This document shows positions 1 to 7,699 of a stretch of 22,133 nt of DNA, one piece after another (position 1 is the stretch's first letter; each line of letters starts with the position of its first letter). The DNA lies in the IMG/VR virus record IMGVR_UViG_3300046525_000001, positions 1 through 22,133 of that record; one strand, 5' to 3'. Origin of the DNA: a virus. The notes under the pieces were generated by a model. It ran no database searches and had not been told where the DNA came from. It saw only the letters and a list, made by a program, of their open reading frames with translations. A program made the position numbers and the translations under genes.

Positions 1-688
1 GGATCTTGTAGCCGAGCTTCATCAGGAGCTCCTGGATGTCCCGGACCTGGACGTGCGTGGCACCGGGCTTGACCGCCGAGGAGAGCTGGTAGATGGGGTT
101 CGGCTTGGCCGGAGCGGGCTTGACCGGGGCAGGCTGCGCGGGAGCGGGCTTGGCCGGAGCCGGAGCCGGGGCAGGCTTGGGAGCCTCACCCTTGTAGGCC
201 GGGTCCGCCGACACGATGCCTTCGGGGAACTTCGGGTAGCCGTAACCGAAGACGTGGTCGGAGCGACGCTCGCGCTTCTTCCGGTAGACGCCGTCACCCT
301 CAGCGGAGCCGTTGTCGTTGGTGTTGCCCTCGACCGTGTAGATGTAGTCGGCGTCGTAGCTGATCACGATGCCGGTGTGCTCACCGCCACCCGGACCGTA
401 GAAGACCTGAGCGCCGACAGCCGGATACTCGCTGAAGCGACCGAGCTTCTTGAACCAGGCCACGCCCGCCACGCAGCTCGCAGTGCGCGGGTAGAGGTCC
501 GCAGCGCCAGCCTTCAGCGCGACCCAGGAGCAGAACGTGGCGCACCACGCCTGCCAGTCCGCCCACTCCAGGCCAGGGATCTGGGCGGCGTACTTCTCCT
601 TGTTGTTCCAGTGGCCGTCCGCCGACTTGCCTTCGTGGTAGCCGACCTCTGCCGACGCGATGTCGATGACCTGCTGAGTGATGCTCAC
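1..688 (-). CDS. Endolysin, CHAP peptidase/amidase with Pro/Ala linker and peptidoglycan-binding domain (3' end cut by window)
   Basis: Cell-wall hydrolase that degrades host peptidoglycan at the end of infection. I translated 229 codons with no stop, so the C terminus lies beyond the window. Residues about 1-155 form a CHAP-like NlpC/P60-type domain: Cys49 in WCATFCSW is the likely nucleophile, His104 in GGEHTGIV the partner, and Glu120/Asn122 in VEGNTND the likely third polar residues. Residues about 168-198 are a Lys-Pro-Ala-Pro linker. From about 209 a PG_binding_1-like helix begins (VRDIQELLMKLGY). The start is GTG at 688 with GGAG six bases upstream. It follows the one-TM membrane protein after a 66-base gap that holds a hairpin, which suits a lysis cassette. 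It carries no signal peptide, so export would depend on a holin. The CHAP assignment is from motif recognition; whether it acts as amidase or endopeptidase cannot be told. Confidence 0.88.
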   Translation of the reverse strand, partial: MSITQQVIDIASAEVGYHEGKSADGHWNNKEKYAAQIPGLEWADWQAWCATFCSWVALKAGAADLYPRTASCVAGVAWFKKLGRFSEYPAVGAQVFYGPGGGEHTGIVISYDADYIYTVEGNTNDNGSAEGDGVYRKKRERRSDHVFGYGYPKFPEGIVSADPAYKGEAPKPAPAPAPAKPAPAQPAPVKPAPAKPNPIYQLSSAVKPGATHVQVRDIQELLMKLGYKI

Positions 689-708
689 TCGATACTCCTT
701 CGGGTAGA

Positions 709-745
709 GCGAAGGCCCCGACTCGATGTGAGCCAGGGCCTTCGC
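709..745 (-). terminator. 10-bp perfect inverted repeat between membrane protein and endolysin genes
   Basis: On the minus strand GCGAAGGCCC is followed by a 17-base loop and its exact complement GGGCCTTCGC. It starts nine bases after the stop of the upstream gene. No U-tract follows, so it could be an intrinsic terminator of the U-poor type often proposed in actinobacteria, an attenuator that lowers endolysin transcription, or an RNA stabiliser. Confidence 0.5.
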
Positions 746-754
746 GCGGGTTGA

Positions 755-1108
755 TCAGATCCGGGGGCCTGAGACCAGGTGGTTGTCCAGGCGCTCAGAC
801 ACAGCCAGGCGCTCGACGCGCTCTTGGCGAAGGTCAGCTCGAAGGCCACCGATCTCGGAGCCGTGCTGACGAAGGACGTCCAGTACCTCGCGGACGTCGT
901 CATGAAGCCGATCCATGTCATCGCGCAGGTTCGTGCTGTGGCTGTTCGCGACCTGGTCGCGGGCTTCCTGCGTGTTGTCCCTGACCTCTGTCAGGGCCTT
1001 GTGCTGACGTCGCATGAACTCGACGCAGACACCGATGAGGGTCACAAGGATCGTGCCTCCGGTAGATACGAGAGCCACCTGAACGGTGGGCTCCATTGCG
1101 TTGGTCAT
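755..1108 (-). CDS. One-TM coiled-coil membrane protein, DUF2746-like, lysis-cassette (holin candidate)
   Basis: A 117-residue protein with one hydrophobic segment near residues 9-31 (VQVALVSTGGTILVTLIGVC) followed by a positively charged turn (FMRRQHK) and a long charged helix with heptad-like spacing (about 37-110), predicted coiled coil. This resembles the DUF2746 proteins of actinobacteriophages, which lie beside endolysin genes. Its ATG overlaps the stop of the fibre gene by four bases (ATGA), so translation is probably coupled. A second in-frame ATG at codon 5 could serve as an alternative start. Position next to the endolysin supports a membrane role in lysis, but a single TM with a long soluble helix is not a classical holin, and a membrane anchor or lysis regulator is equally possible. 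No spanin genes are expected for a Gram-positive host. Confidence 0.7.
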   Translation of the reverse strand: MTNAMEPTVQVALVSTGGTILVTLIGVCVEFMRRQHKALTEVRDNTQEARDQVANSHSTNLRDDMDRLHDDVREVLDVLRQHGSEIGGLRADLRQERVERLAVSERLDNHLVSGPRI

Positions 1109-2367
1109 GAGGCCAGGGCCTCGACCAGCTTCTCCAGCTTCTCGATGCGAGCCTGCTGGTCCTTCACGACGGCGAGCAGAGCCACACCGAGCAGGTCGTA
1201 GCGGACGGAGTCGATCTCGCCATCCATGTAGGAGACGATCTCGGGAAGGGTCTCGGCGACCTCCTCTGCGATCAGGCCGTACTCGTCCTTGCGGCCCTCG
1301 ACCAGCTCACCCTCGTCGTTCTCGGTGGCCTTGCGGTCGTAGATCACAGGACGCAGGGCGAGGATGTCCTTGGGGTTGATCTCGTAGCTGCGGACGTTCT
1401 CCTTGAACCGGATCGAGGAGGTGTTCCGGCAGAAGTTGTGGTTGCCGTCGACCCACACCGCGTACCAGGTGGAGCCCGAAGGCGTGTAGCTGTGCGGTCG
1501 GTCCGAGCCGTTGGCCCGGTAGATGACATCGCCATACGACAGGTAGCTGTGCGTGTGGGAGCTCGGCGTGAACGTGCTCGGCTTCGACGTGATGCTGTTC
1601 CAGTCGTGCGCGTGCGTCGAGGGCGGGAAGGTCGCAGGCTCGCCCGTAATGTCGGCCCACGCGGTGGTGTGCGGAGCCGGGGTGAACGTGGTCGGCTTGC
1701 CGGTGACCTCGGACCAGGTCGGGGCTGTGTGCGTGTGCGCGCTCGGGGGGAACGTCGCAGGCTTGCCCTGAATCGTCGTCCAGTCGACGGTCGGTGCCAG
1801 GTCCATCCAGGCACTGCCGTTCCAGAACTCCCACTTGCCAGTGTCGGAGTTGAGCCCGAGGCGACCGACGCGAGGAGTGGTCGGGCGAAGCAGCGTGCTC
1901 CAGGAGCCGATCCGGCTGCCAACGAAGCGGCGCTGGTCGGTGACGCTGCCAGCCGAGATCGAGGTGACGTTCGCACCCACCGAGACGTTCGCCAGGCAGA
2001 TCTCGTAGATGCCGGTGTCAGTCTGGGTCAGGGCTGGAGTGCCGCCGCCAGCCGAGCCCTTGATGACGGCCAGGACGATGCTGTTCGCAGTCGGGTCGAG
2101 TCGAAGGACGATGCGGTCCATGCGAGCCGCCGTGTCGGCAGCCGCGATCGTCAGGTTCTCGACCGCCGTCGAGGAGTAGGCGTGACCGCGAATGACCGCC
2201 AGGCCCGGCTGCACCGTGAGGATCATGCTGGTGCCAGCGGAGGCGACTCGCAGGTCAGGGGCGGACGAGGACGATGCGACGCCCGTGTCCTGAAGCTCCC
2301 TGAAGAAGGCGCTGTACTGGGACTCGGTGACGCTCTGGGCGTCGAAGGGGTAAGAGCTCTGGGCCAC
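1105..2367 (-). CDS. Tail fibre/receptor-binding protein with C-terminal S74 intramolecular chaperone domain
   Basis: 420 residues. The N-terminal part (about 1-150) looks like a tail-attachment domain of the kind that begins YPFDAQSVTESQYSAFFREL. Residues 175-190 form a WEFWNGSAWMDL-type module. Residues 196-273 hold four repeats of about 19-22 residues with pattern W..I.(G/S)(K/E)P.TF.P, most ending in HTH or HAH; such HxH motifs bind metal along trimeric fibre shafts in other phages. From about 316 to the end is a Peptidase_S74/endosialidase-type chaperone: TSSIRFKENV, then ILALRPVIYDRK, DEYGLIAEEV and a terminal coiled coil. Ser317 and Lys322 match the spacing expected of the self-cleavage dyad. 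GTG start with GGAAGGA upstream. The protein is probably a trimeric fibre whose tail end is removed after folding. The host receptor cannot be inferred. Confidence 0.88.
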   Translation of the reverse strand: MAQSSYPFDAQSVTESQYSAFFRELQDTGVASSSSAPDLRVASAGTSMILTVQPGLAVIRGHAYSSTAVENLTIAAADTAARMDRIVLRLDPTANSIVLAVIKGSAGGGTPALTQTDTGIYEICLANVSVGANVTSISAGSVTDQRRFVGSRIGSWSTLLRPTTPRVGRLGLNSDTGKWEFWNGSAWMDLAPTVDWTTIQGKPATFPPSAHTHTAPTWSEVTGKPTTFTPAPHTTAWADITGEPATFPPSTHAHDWNSITSKPSTFTPSSHTHSYLSYGDVIYRANGSDRPHSYTPSGSTWYAVWVDGNHNFCRNTSSIRFKENVRSYEINPKDILALRPVIYDRKATENDEGELVEGRKDEYGLIAEEVAETLPEIVSYMDGEIDSVRYDLLGVALLAVVKDQQARIEKLEKLVEALAS

Positions 2368-2395
2368 TGGGGGTCCTTCCTTGTGGGCATGGAAG

Positions 2396-2424
2396 AAGCC
2401 CCAGGCCGTGAGGCGCAGGGGCTT
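2396..2424 (-). terminator. Weak hairpin upstream of the S74 fibre gene
   Basis: Minus-strand AAGCCCC and GGGGCTT form a 7-bp stem around a 15-base loop in the 74-base gap between two tail genes. There is no U-tract. It may be a weak attenuator or simply a stabilising structure. Confidence 0.3.
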
Positions 2425-2441
2425 GAAGGATGCGGGTGGGG

Positions 2442-2819
2442 TTACAGGACGTAGGTTGCTGAGAAGCGGACCGTGTCATTCGCCGCCAGGTTGTACGTGT
2501 TGGTCGTTCGGATCGTGACGTCTCCGTCCGGAGTGATGTCGCACTCTCCATCCGCGTAGCCCGTGGAGTAGAGAGCGGTCATCGTGTTCCGGGGGCGGTA
2601 GCCATCCGGGATGTTGCAGCACACGGTGTCCGCCAGGTTGTACGGGGCGGACGATCCGGTATTCAGCGCCGTGACCACCTTGATGTCGGCCTTGACCGTA
2701 GCCACTCCGTTGATCTTCGTTGCGAAGAAGTTGTTCACGGAGAAGCCTGTCGTGGCCACACATCCAGAGGTGGTCGTCACTGGGGCTGCGACAGGTGGGG
2801 GGTAGAGGGCTGCGCCCAT
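2442..2819 (-). CDS. Small tail-tip protein with N-terminal MGAALYPPP motif
   Basis: 125 residues, beginning MGAALYPPP and followed by an alternating hydrophobic/polar sequence with many Thr, Asn and Val residues, typical of a beta-sandwich virion protein. I do not recognise a family. The first nine residues nearly match those of the preceding gene (MGAGLYPPP), whereas the remainder does not obviously align. ATG start with GAAGGA eight bases upstream; longer in-frame extensions lack such a site. It lies between a related small protein and the S74 fibre, so it is probably a tail-tip or fibre-associated component. Function unknown. Confidence 0.75.
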   Translation of the reverse strand: MGAALYPPPVAAPVTTTSGCVATTGFSVNNFFATKINGVATVKADIKVVTALNTGSSAPYNLADTVCCNIPDGYRPRNTMTALYSTGYADGECDITPDGDVTIRTTNTYNLAANDTVRFSATYVL

Positions 2820-2862
2820 GTGCGGGGTCCTTCGGTTGCGCTGAACTTCAGTAGGGATGGGG

Positions 2863-3366
2863 TCAGAAGGCCGGGCCGATGTCCTCAACGATGAGGTGGC
2901 TCAGGCCGGTGGGACCGGTGATGTATCGGACGCTGCCGTAGGTTGCCGCAGCGCGCATCGCCCTGGTGCAGATGGCAGCCGACACCGGGCCTGCGGGCGG
3001 GTCGCTGAGTACCCACTCCGCGAAGACGCCGTTGCCAGTCAGCGAGTCGTCGTCGTAGACGGTGGTCTGCGTGTAGCCCAGGCTTGTGCTGGTTACCGTC
3101 GCGGTGCCGGAGCCGGTGGCCCATCGGCACGACGTCATGGCTGCCTGCTTGGCGTAGCGGTAGGTCGTCTGATCGCCGACGCCGTCAGCGTCAACGATGG
3201 CCGCCATGAACCTGATCATGTAGGCGCGACCGGCCTCGGCAGTCCAAGTGATGGCGTATGCCCTCGTCTCGGTGTCGCCGACGTAGCCACTGGTTACCAG
3301 CGGAACGAAGGCGACGATGCCCTTGGCCGCGACGCCCTTGGGTGGTGGGTAGAGTCCTGCTCCCAC
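2863..3366 (-). CDS. Small tail-tip protein with N-terminal MGAGLYPPP motif
   Basis: 167 residues, beginning MGAGLYPPP; the rest is rich in Tyr, Thr, Ala and Val (for example YAITWTAEAGRAYMIRFMA), suggesting a beta-rich structural domain. The start is GTG at 3366 with GGGAG six bases upstream, just after the stop of the collagen-repeat gene. The frame stays open to 3948, but that extension overlaps the preceding gene and reads as low-complexity out-of-frame sequence, so the short start is preferred. Neighbours place it among minor tail proteins downstream of the hub. The recurring AGRAY..RF segment resembles domains seen in actinophage minor tail proteins. No precise role can be given. Confidence 0.78.
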   Translation of the reverse strand: MGAGLYPPPKGVAAKGIVAFVPLVTSGYVGDTETRAYAITWTAEAGRAYMIRFMAAIVDADGVGDQTTYRYAKQAAMTSCRWATGSGTATVTSTSLGYTQTTVYDDDSLTGNGVFAEWVLSDPPAGPVSAAICTRAMRAAATYGSVRYITGPTGLSHLIVEDIGPAF

Positions 3367-3392
3367 AGGGAACTCCCTTCTGTCACAAGGGG

Positions 3393-5315
3393 TTACGCCA
3401 GCGCAGCCCAGAAGCGGTTCGCTCCGTTCTCGATGGCGCTGGTCGTGATGGATGCCGGGGACGCGGTCAGCGAGGTGGCGCTGAGCATGCCGAACCGCTT
3501 GACCGGAGTGAGGCCGAAGGCGTTGGGCGGTGAGCCCGCAGCGTTCTCGTAGGCCAGGCACATCGGACCGTCGCCGGTCGTCGTGTTGTAGATGAACCGC
3601 CAGGCGATGTAGTACGTCCCGGCAGCCAGCGTGGTCGTCGCGGTCAGCGGGGCGAAGGAAGCACCACCACCCGCAGCGTGCTGCTCGGCAGGCTCGTACG
3701 CCACCGTTGACAGGTCGCCGCTCGTCGCCACGCGAGTGCCCGAGCTGTTGTAGATCGCAGCCCAGGAGCCGGTCTGGAGACCGCCCGCGTACCCGAGGAA
3801 GTGCCAGACAATCTTCGAGATCGACTGGCTCTGCCGAAGCGTGACCGCCGTGATGCGGACGGCGGTCGTGCCCGTGTAGATGCCAGTCGACTGGCAGTTG
3901 GCAGGGTCTGAGGACCACGCCTTCAGGCCCAGGTCTTCCGGCAGCCACTCGTCAGCTCGCGGCTGGAGCTCCCAGTTCATCGCGCCACCAGGCGAGGCAC
4001 CCGTACCGCGCTGGGCGTAGACCCTGCCGGACTTGGCGTAGACCTGAGCGCCGAGCGATGTGGTTGACGGGTCTGCCGCCAGGTTCTTCAGGCCGACCGC
4101 GCCTTCAACGCTGACGCGGGAGCCGTTCATCAGGTCGCTGGTGCCCAGTCCCACGTAGCCGTTGGCACGCTTGACGTAGACGGCGTAGCCGTTGTCCACC
4201 TCGGCGTCCGTGTAGCGGACCAGGTAGAAGTTCGAGCCCTCGTCCGCGCCCGTCTCGGAAGCCTCAGAAACGCCCATCACCCAGCGTCGCTTGTTCAGCT
4301 TGCGGAAGCCCATCACGCCGACATCCGTGTCGCTGATGGAGTTGATGATCAGCGAGGTGTTGATGACACTGCCGCCAGCGGTGGACGGTGCACCCACATC
4401 GGACGCACCCAGCGCGACTGCACCCGTCATGCCGTTGACCGAGGTGATCGCATCGTTGGCCACGGTCACGATCGCGCCGTCCGACTGGCGCACCTTCAGC
4501 TTGCCAGCCTCGGAGTAGACGATCGCGCCGTCAGTGATGCTCGAAGTCGGGACCGTCGCCGCGTTCTGCATGACCAGGTTGCCCATGCCACCGCCAGCCG
4601 CAGAGGCTGAGCCTCCGATGCGGACGTTCTTGTCCATGTAGACGTTGCCCTGCTGGAAGCGCACAGAGCCGGTGCTGCGCACCTCGAAGGAGTTGGCTGC
4701 GTTGTCGGCAGACTTGACCTCGAAGGGGTTCGAGGAGGAGCCGGAAGGCAGCGTGAGGATCATGGGCACCGTGGCCGTGCCAGCCGGACCCACCGGACCC
4801 TGCGGTCCAGTCGGTCCAGTCGGACCAGCCGGGCCAGTCGCGCCGGTCGTGCCCTGAATGCCCTGCGGTCCCTGCGGGCCTGTGGCTCCAGTCGCTCCGG
4901 TCGGCCCCTTGATGTTGCCGATCGCGGTACCCCAACCGGAAGCGCTGCGCTGCCAGATGTCGCCCGTGTCGGTGCGGAGGAGCATGTCGCCAGGCTTGGT
5001 GTCAGTGCTCGACGTCGCCGCGTTGTTCAGGTACCACTTCGCGCCGCCGACAGCCGAGGTGCCGACCTGGGTCCATACACCCGAGATCTTCTTGTAGATG
5101 GTCAGGTTGGTACTGGTCACACCGAGGAAGGTGCGGCTGTCGTCGTAGACGTAGAAGTCCCCGTCAACACCCTGCCCCGAGGTTGGGGCCGTGGTGCCAG
5201 ACAGCCACTGACTGCCGTTCGTTCCGTTCGTTCCGTTGGTGCCGGGCAGGCCCTGCGGTCCAGGGGCTCCCGTGAAGCCAGAGACCTCGGCGCTGGGGAT
5301 CACATTGAAGCCCAT
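3393..5315 (-). CDS. Minor tail protein with two collagen-like Gly-X-Y stretches
   Basis: 640 residues. Residues 16-34 are a short Gly-X-Y run (GAPGPQGLPGTNG...), residues about 35-130 a globular module, and residues 137-179 a second collagen-like run of 14 triplets rich in GPTG, GATG and GPQG. After this come fibre-like segments and a C-terminal beta-rich domain (about 450-640; for example SISKIVWHF, SWAAIYNSSG, LAAGTYYIAWRF) resembling carbohydrate-binding-type jelly rolls of actinophage tail proteins. Collagen runs imply a trimeric shaft. Its ATG overlaps the previous stop by one base (TGATG). Probably a tail-tip fibre that contacts the cell surface. The Gly-X-Y blocks are coded by near-identical DNA triplet repeats, so length variation between relatives is likely. 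Confidence 0.88.
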   Translation of the reverse strand: MGFNVIPSAEVSGFTGAPGPQGLPGTNGTNGTNGSQWLSGTTAPTSGQGVDGDFYVYDDSRTFLGVTSTNLTIYKKISGVWTQVGTSAVGGAKWYLNNAATSSTDTKPGDMLLRTDTGDIWQRSASGWGTAIGNIKGPTGATGATGPQGPQGIQGTTGATGPAGPTGPTGPQGPVGPAGTATVPMILTLPSGSSSNPFEVKSADNAANSFEVRSTGSVRFQQGNVYMDKNVRIGGSASAAGGGMGNLVMQNAATVPTSSITDGAIVYSEAGKLKVRQSDGAIVTVANDAITSVNGMTGAVALGASDVGAPSTAGGSVINTSLIINSISDTDVGVMGFRKLNKRRWVMGVSEASETGADEGSNFYLVRYTDAEVDNGYAVYVKRANGYVGLGTSDLMNGSRVSVEGAVGLKNLAADPSTTSLGAQVYAKSGRVYAQRGTGASPGGAMNWELQPRADEWLPEDLGLKAWSSDPANCQSTGIYTGTTAVRITAVTLRQSQSISKIVWHFLGYAGGLQTGSWAAIYNSSGTRVATSGDLSTVAYEPAEQHAAGGGASFAPLTATTTLAAGTYYIAWRFIYNTTTGDGPMCLAYENAAGSPPNAFGLTPVKRFGMLSATSLTASPASITTSAIENGANRFWAALA

Positions 5316-5623
5316 CAGACAGTCACCTCCACTCCACAGATGTGCACGGCAAGACCAGTCGAGCTGCCCTGCACCTCAATGACCTGACCGGCGATGTCCA
5401 TCACCTGTGCCATGTCGAGGGTGAAGATGCCGTTCGCCGGGACCGGCGTGTTGGGGATGACCGTGAAGGTGCCCATCTTGATCAGGATGCTGGCCGGGGT
5501 GGTGTTGCTGTTGGCCACCAGGATGTTCGTGACGATGGCGTTCGTGTTCGCAGCCACCGTGTAGACGGCGGTCAGCGTCGTGGAGGCCGCGCCTCGGAAA
5601 AGCTTCTTGGGCGTATTCGCCAC
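5315..5623 (-). CDS. Small beta-rich tail protein
   Basis: 102 residues beginning MANTPKKLFRGAA, then alternating hydrophobic strands (ALYTVAAN-like opening, IVTNILVANSN, ASILIKMG, IFTLDMAQVM, GLAVHICGVEV). No family name can be given with confidence; the composition suggests a compact beta-sandwich. GTG start at 5623 in the context ACCAGTGGC, three bases after the upstream stop, and one-base overlap with the collagen-repeat gene downstream. Position between the hub and the fibre suggests an adaptor, or a protein that decorates or trimerises at the tail tip. Its overall strand pattern resembles the 93-residue protein after the portal gene. Confidence 0.75.
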   Translation of the reverse strand: MANTPKKLFRGAASTTLTAVYTVAANTNAIVTNILVANSNTTPASILIKMGTFTVIPNTPVPANGIFTLDMAQVMDIAGQVIEVQGSSTGLAVHICGVEVTV

Positions 5624-5626
5624 TGG

Positions 5627-6841
5627 TTACCACACCCCCATGATTCGCATGATCTGATCGTCTGAGCTCGCCCCGCCACCGGAGCTGTTGCGCTCCAGTT
5701 GGGACACTCGACTCTCGGTGGACTGAACTCGCTTGGCGTATGCCGCCTCGGCGTTGAAGCCGGTGGCGTCCCCGAGGAGAGCGCCGATCTTGAAGCCATC
5801 GGACGTCGCCTTCAGCACCATGCCGGTGACGGTGGCCACCAGCTCCTGCGTGTCCACGACGACGCTCACGACGTCGCCCATGTTCCAGTCGACGCCGAAC
5901 TGCATGGCGCTGTCCTCCATTGGAACCGCCTGCACCGCAACGGCTGTGAAGCCCTTCTCGGCAAGCGTCTCCAGTCCGGAGTTGTCCAGCTCCTGGTCGT
6001 CGTTCGTGTTGCGCTGGTCCTGGAAGACCTCGATGCGTCGACCCCAGTCCGCCTCTGCGGCAAGGGATTCAGCGGTCGTAATGTCCTTGAACGTTCGGTC
6101 GACCAGCTCGCCCTGTCCAGCCACGATGACGTGCGTCGCGCTCGGAGGAGTGATGGCCACACGCTGACCGGAGAGCGTGTTGTTCATGACGTCGAGCCGG
6201 ATGTAGCTCGCGCGGTTGGTGACCTGCCCAGTCTCGAAGACCAGGTTCGAGCCGCGCTGCACGATGCGGAAGGTCAGTCCATCCACGACGGCGATCTCGG
6301 TGAGCAGGTTGCCCAGCACCGGGAAGCGCGCCGACTTCTTGACGACCGAACCGCGAGCCAGGTTGGTGCCCATGATGAGCCCAGCCTTGCGTCGAGCTGC
6401 CGGTGCAGACGGGCCGACGTTGACGTTGACGTAGGAGTGCATGACCGTCTCGGCTGCGCCCGAGCGGACGTCGTGCGAGAGGGTCTGCGTGGTCGGGTTG
6501 ACGTTGCTTGGCTGAGGGAAGGCCAGGTAGTCCGACAGGATGCAGGTGTCGGAGATCCCCTCGAATACCACCGAGCCGCCTGGGTCTTCGGGAGTGGCGG
6601 CGAACTCATGCTTGCTGGTCGGTCCCGACATCAGGACGTCGGTGGGGCCGGTGATGATGACGCCGGAACCTGGAGTCCGCAGCGCAGTGACGAGCGGGTG
6701 CTCGGCTTGCAGTGTGAGCTTCCAGGTTCCGACGTTGTTGAACTGGTCTTCCAGTTCCAGCACCAGCTCCTCGGGACGGATGGCACCAATGCGGTTGAGT
6801 GCCTTGTCCCGGACCTCGACCGTGAGGTCACGGAGCTTCAT
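5627..6841 (-). CDS. Tail hub/baseplate protein, Siphovirus ReqiPepy6 Gp37-like
   Basis: 404 residues. The N terminus (MKLRDLTVEVRDKALNRIG) and the middle regions (GTWKLTLQAEHPL, VVFEGISDTCIL, GRRIEVFQDQRNTND, FGVDWNMGDVVSVVV) match what I know of the Gp37-like family, which in Gram-positive siphoviruses follows the Dit gene and forms the tail hub below the tail tube. The C terminus carries a short coiled coil (VQSTESRVSQLERN) followed by a Gly/Ser-rich stretch, a likely attachment point for downstream fibres. ATG start, three bases after the Dit stop. No peptidoglycan-cutting domain is visible. The family call is by recognition of sequence style and position, not by search. Confidence 0.8.
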   Translation of the reverse strand: MKLRDLTVEVRDKALNRIGAIRPEELVLELEDQFNNVGTWKLTLQAEHPLVTALRTPGSGVIITGPTDVLMSGPTSKHEFAATPEDPGGSVVFEGISDTCILSDYLAFPQPSNVNPTTQTLSHDVRSGAAETVMHSYVNVNVGPSAPAARRKAGLIMGTNLARGSVVKKSARFPVLGNLLTEIAVVDGLTFRIVQRGSNLVFETGQVTNRASYIRLDVMNNTLSGQRVAITPPSATHVIVAGQGELVDRTFKDITTAESLAAEADWGRRIEVFQDQRNTNDDQELDNSGLETLAEKGFTAVAVQAVPMEDSAMQFGVDWNMGDVVSVVVDTQELVATVTGMVLKATSDGFKIGALLGDATGFNAEAAYAKRVQSTESRVSQLERNSSGGGASSDDQIMRIMGVW

Positions 6842-6844
6842 GGA

Positions 6845-7699
6845 TCAGATCACCATCCACTTCCGGGGCTTCCAGGAGACCGTGATCCGCGAGGCGGTGG
6901 TCACGTTCATGAAGCTCGCATCGCAGGTCGACGTGCCGGGCTCGATGGCCCAGAACCGGGGAGCCGTGTTCAGGAGGGAGTAGCGGTTCGCGCCGGTCCC
7001 GTCCTTGACAGTGCCCAGCCGGGTGTCCACGACCAGCGTCTCGCCAGCCGCGAGCGTGCCCTTCCACCACAGCGTCTCGCCCGTAGGGGAGACCGCCTTG
7101 AAGTTGTCACCCGGACCGAAGACGGTCCAGACGGGGTAGGCCGGAGCGTCGCCCGTGTTCTCCAGCGTGATCTGGCCAATCGCCTGCGAGGAGGCCACTG
7201 GCATGGACATGAAGTTGGAGACGAACGGGGTGACCGCATTGCCGCCGACCTGCGCTGTGGTGGAGACCGAGGACGTCCAGTACGGGTCGCCCGCGCGAAG
7301 CGTGATCACCGTCTGGACGTCCTTCAGGCCGGTCGTATCCGAGCCGTAGGTGTACTCGCCTCCCCCGATGCGGACCACTTCCGTCGACCAGTCCGTGCCG
7401 TCGTCCTCAATGAGGCGCAGCGTGCACGGACCGGCCAGCATCTTGGCCAGCCGGGAGAGGATCTGCTTCAGGTGGACGCGGTCGCGTCCGACGATGTCAA
7501 GCGGGACGTCGATGTCCCGCGCGGTGACGCGGGTGCGGCGATACACAGCACCGTCACCCGCGCCTTCGAGCCACTGGACCGAGACAGGGGGCAGGCCCAG
7601 ACCAGTCACGCCGGTCGTCGCCTGCACCCCCGTCCCATCATCCTGAACCCCACTGAGGCTCAGCTTGTCCAGGGCGTTCTCCAGAAGGAGCTTCGCCAT
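6845..7699 (-). CDS. Distal tail protein (Dit-like, siphovirus tail component)
   Basis: 284 residues. Features of the Dit/siphovirus tail component family include the N-terminal beta-rich ring domain (LPPVSVQWLEGAGDGAVYR..., DIDVPLDIVGRDRVHL, LSRLAKMLAGPCTLRLIEDDG) and the mid-protein AGDPYWTSS segment that links to a C-terminal galectin-like beta domain (ITLENTGDAPAYPVWTVFGPG, LVVDTRLG). Dit forms the hexameric ring joining the tail tube to the hub. The ATG immediately abuts the TAA of the tape-measure gene (TAAATG), giving tight coupling. Position between tape measure and Gp37-like hub is the standard one. Confidence 0.88.
   Translation of the reverse strand: MAKLLLENALDKLSLSGVQDDGTGVQATTGVTGLGLPPVSVQWLEGAGDGAVYRRTRVTARDIDVPLDIVGRDRVHLKQILSRLAKMLAGPCTLRLIEDDGTDWSTEVVRIGGGEYTYGSDTTGLKDVQTVITLRAGDPYWTSSVSTTAQVGGNAVTPFVSNFMSMPVASSQAIGQITLENTGDAPAYPVWTVFGPGDNFKAVSPTGETLWWKGTLAAGETLVVDTRLGTVKDGTGANRYSLLNTAPRFWAIEPGTSTCDASFMNVTTASRITVSWKPRKWMVI

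Noticed and set aside
1438-2454. Plus-strand open frame of 338 codons opposite the S74 fibre
   Set aside because: Antisense of the clear fibre repeats; Arg/Val/Gly-rich with no protein-like pattern.
3367-3948. Upstream extension of the 167-residue tail gene
   Set aside because: Overlaps the collagen-repeat gene in another frame and is His/Arg/Asp-rich noise; GTG at 3366 has a good ribosome site.
4779-4930. Regular short repeats that look like a repeat array
   Set aside because: They are codons of the Gly-X-Y collagen run, with no spacers, so not a CRISPR array.
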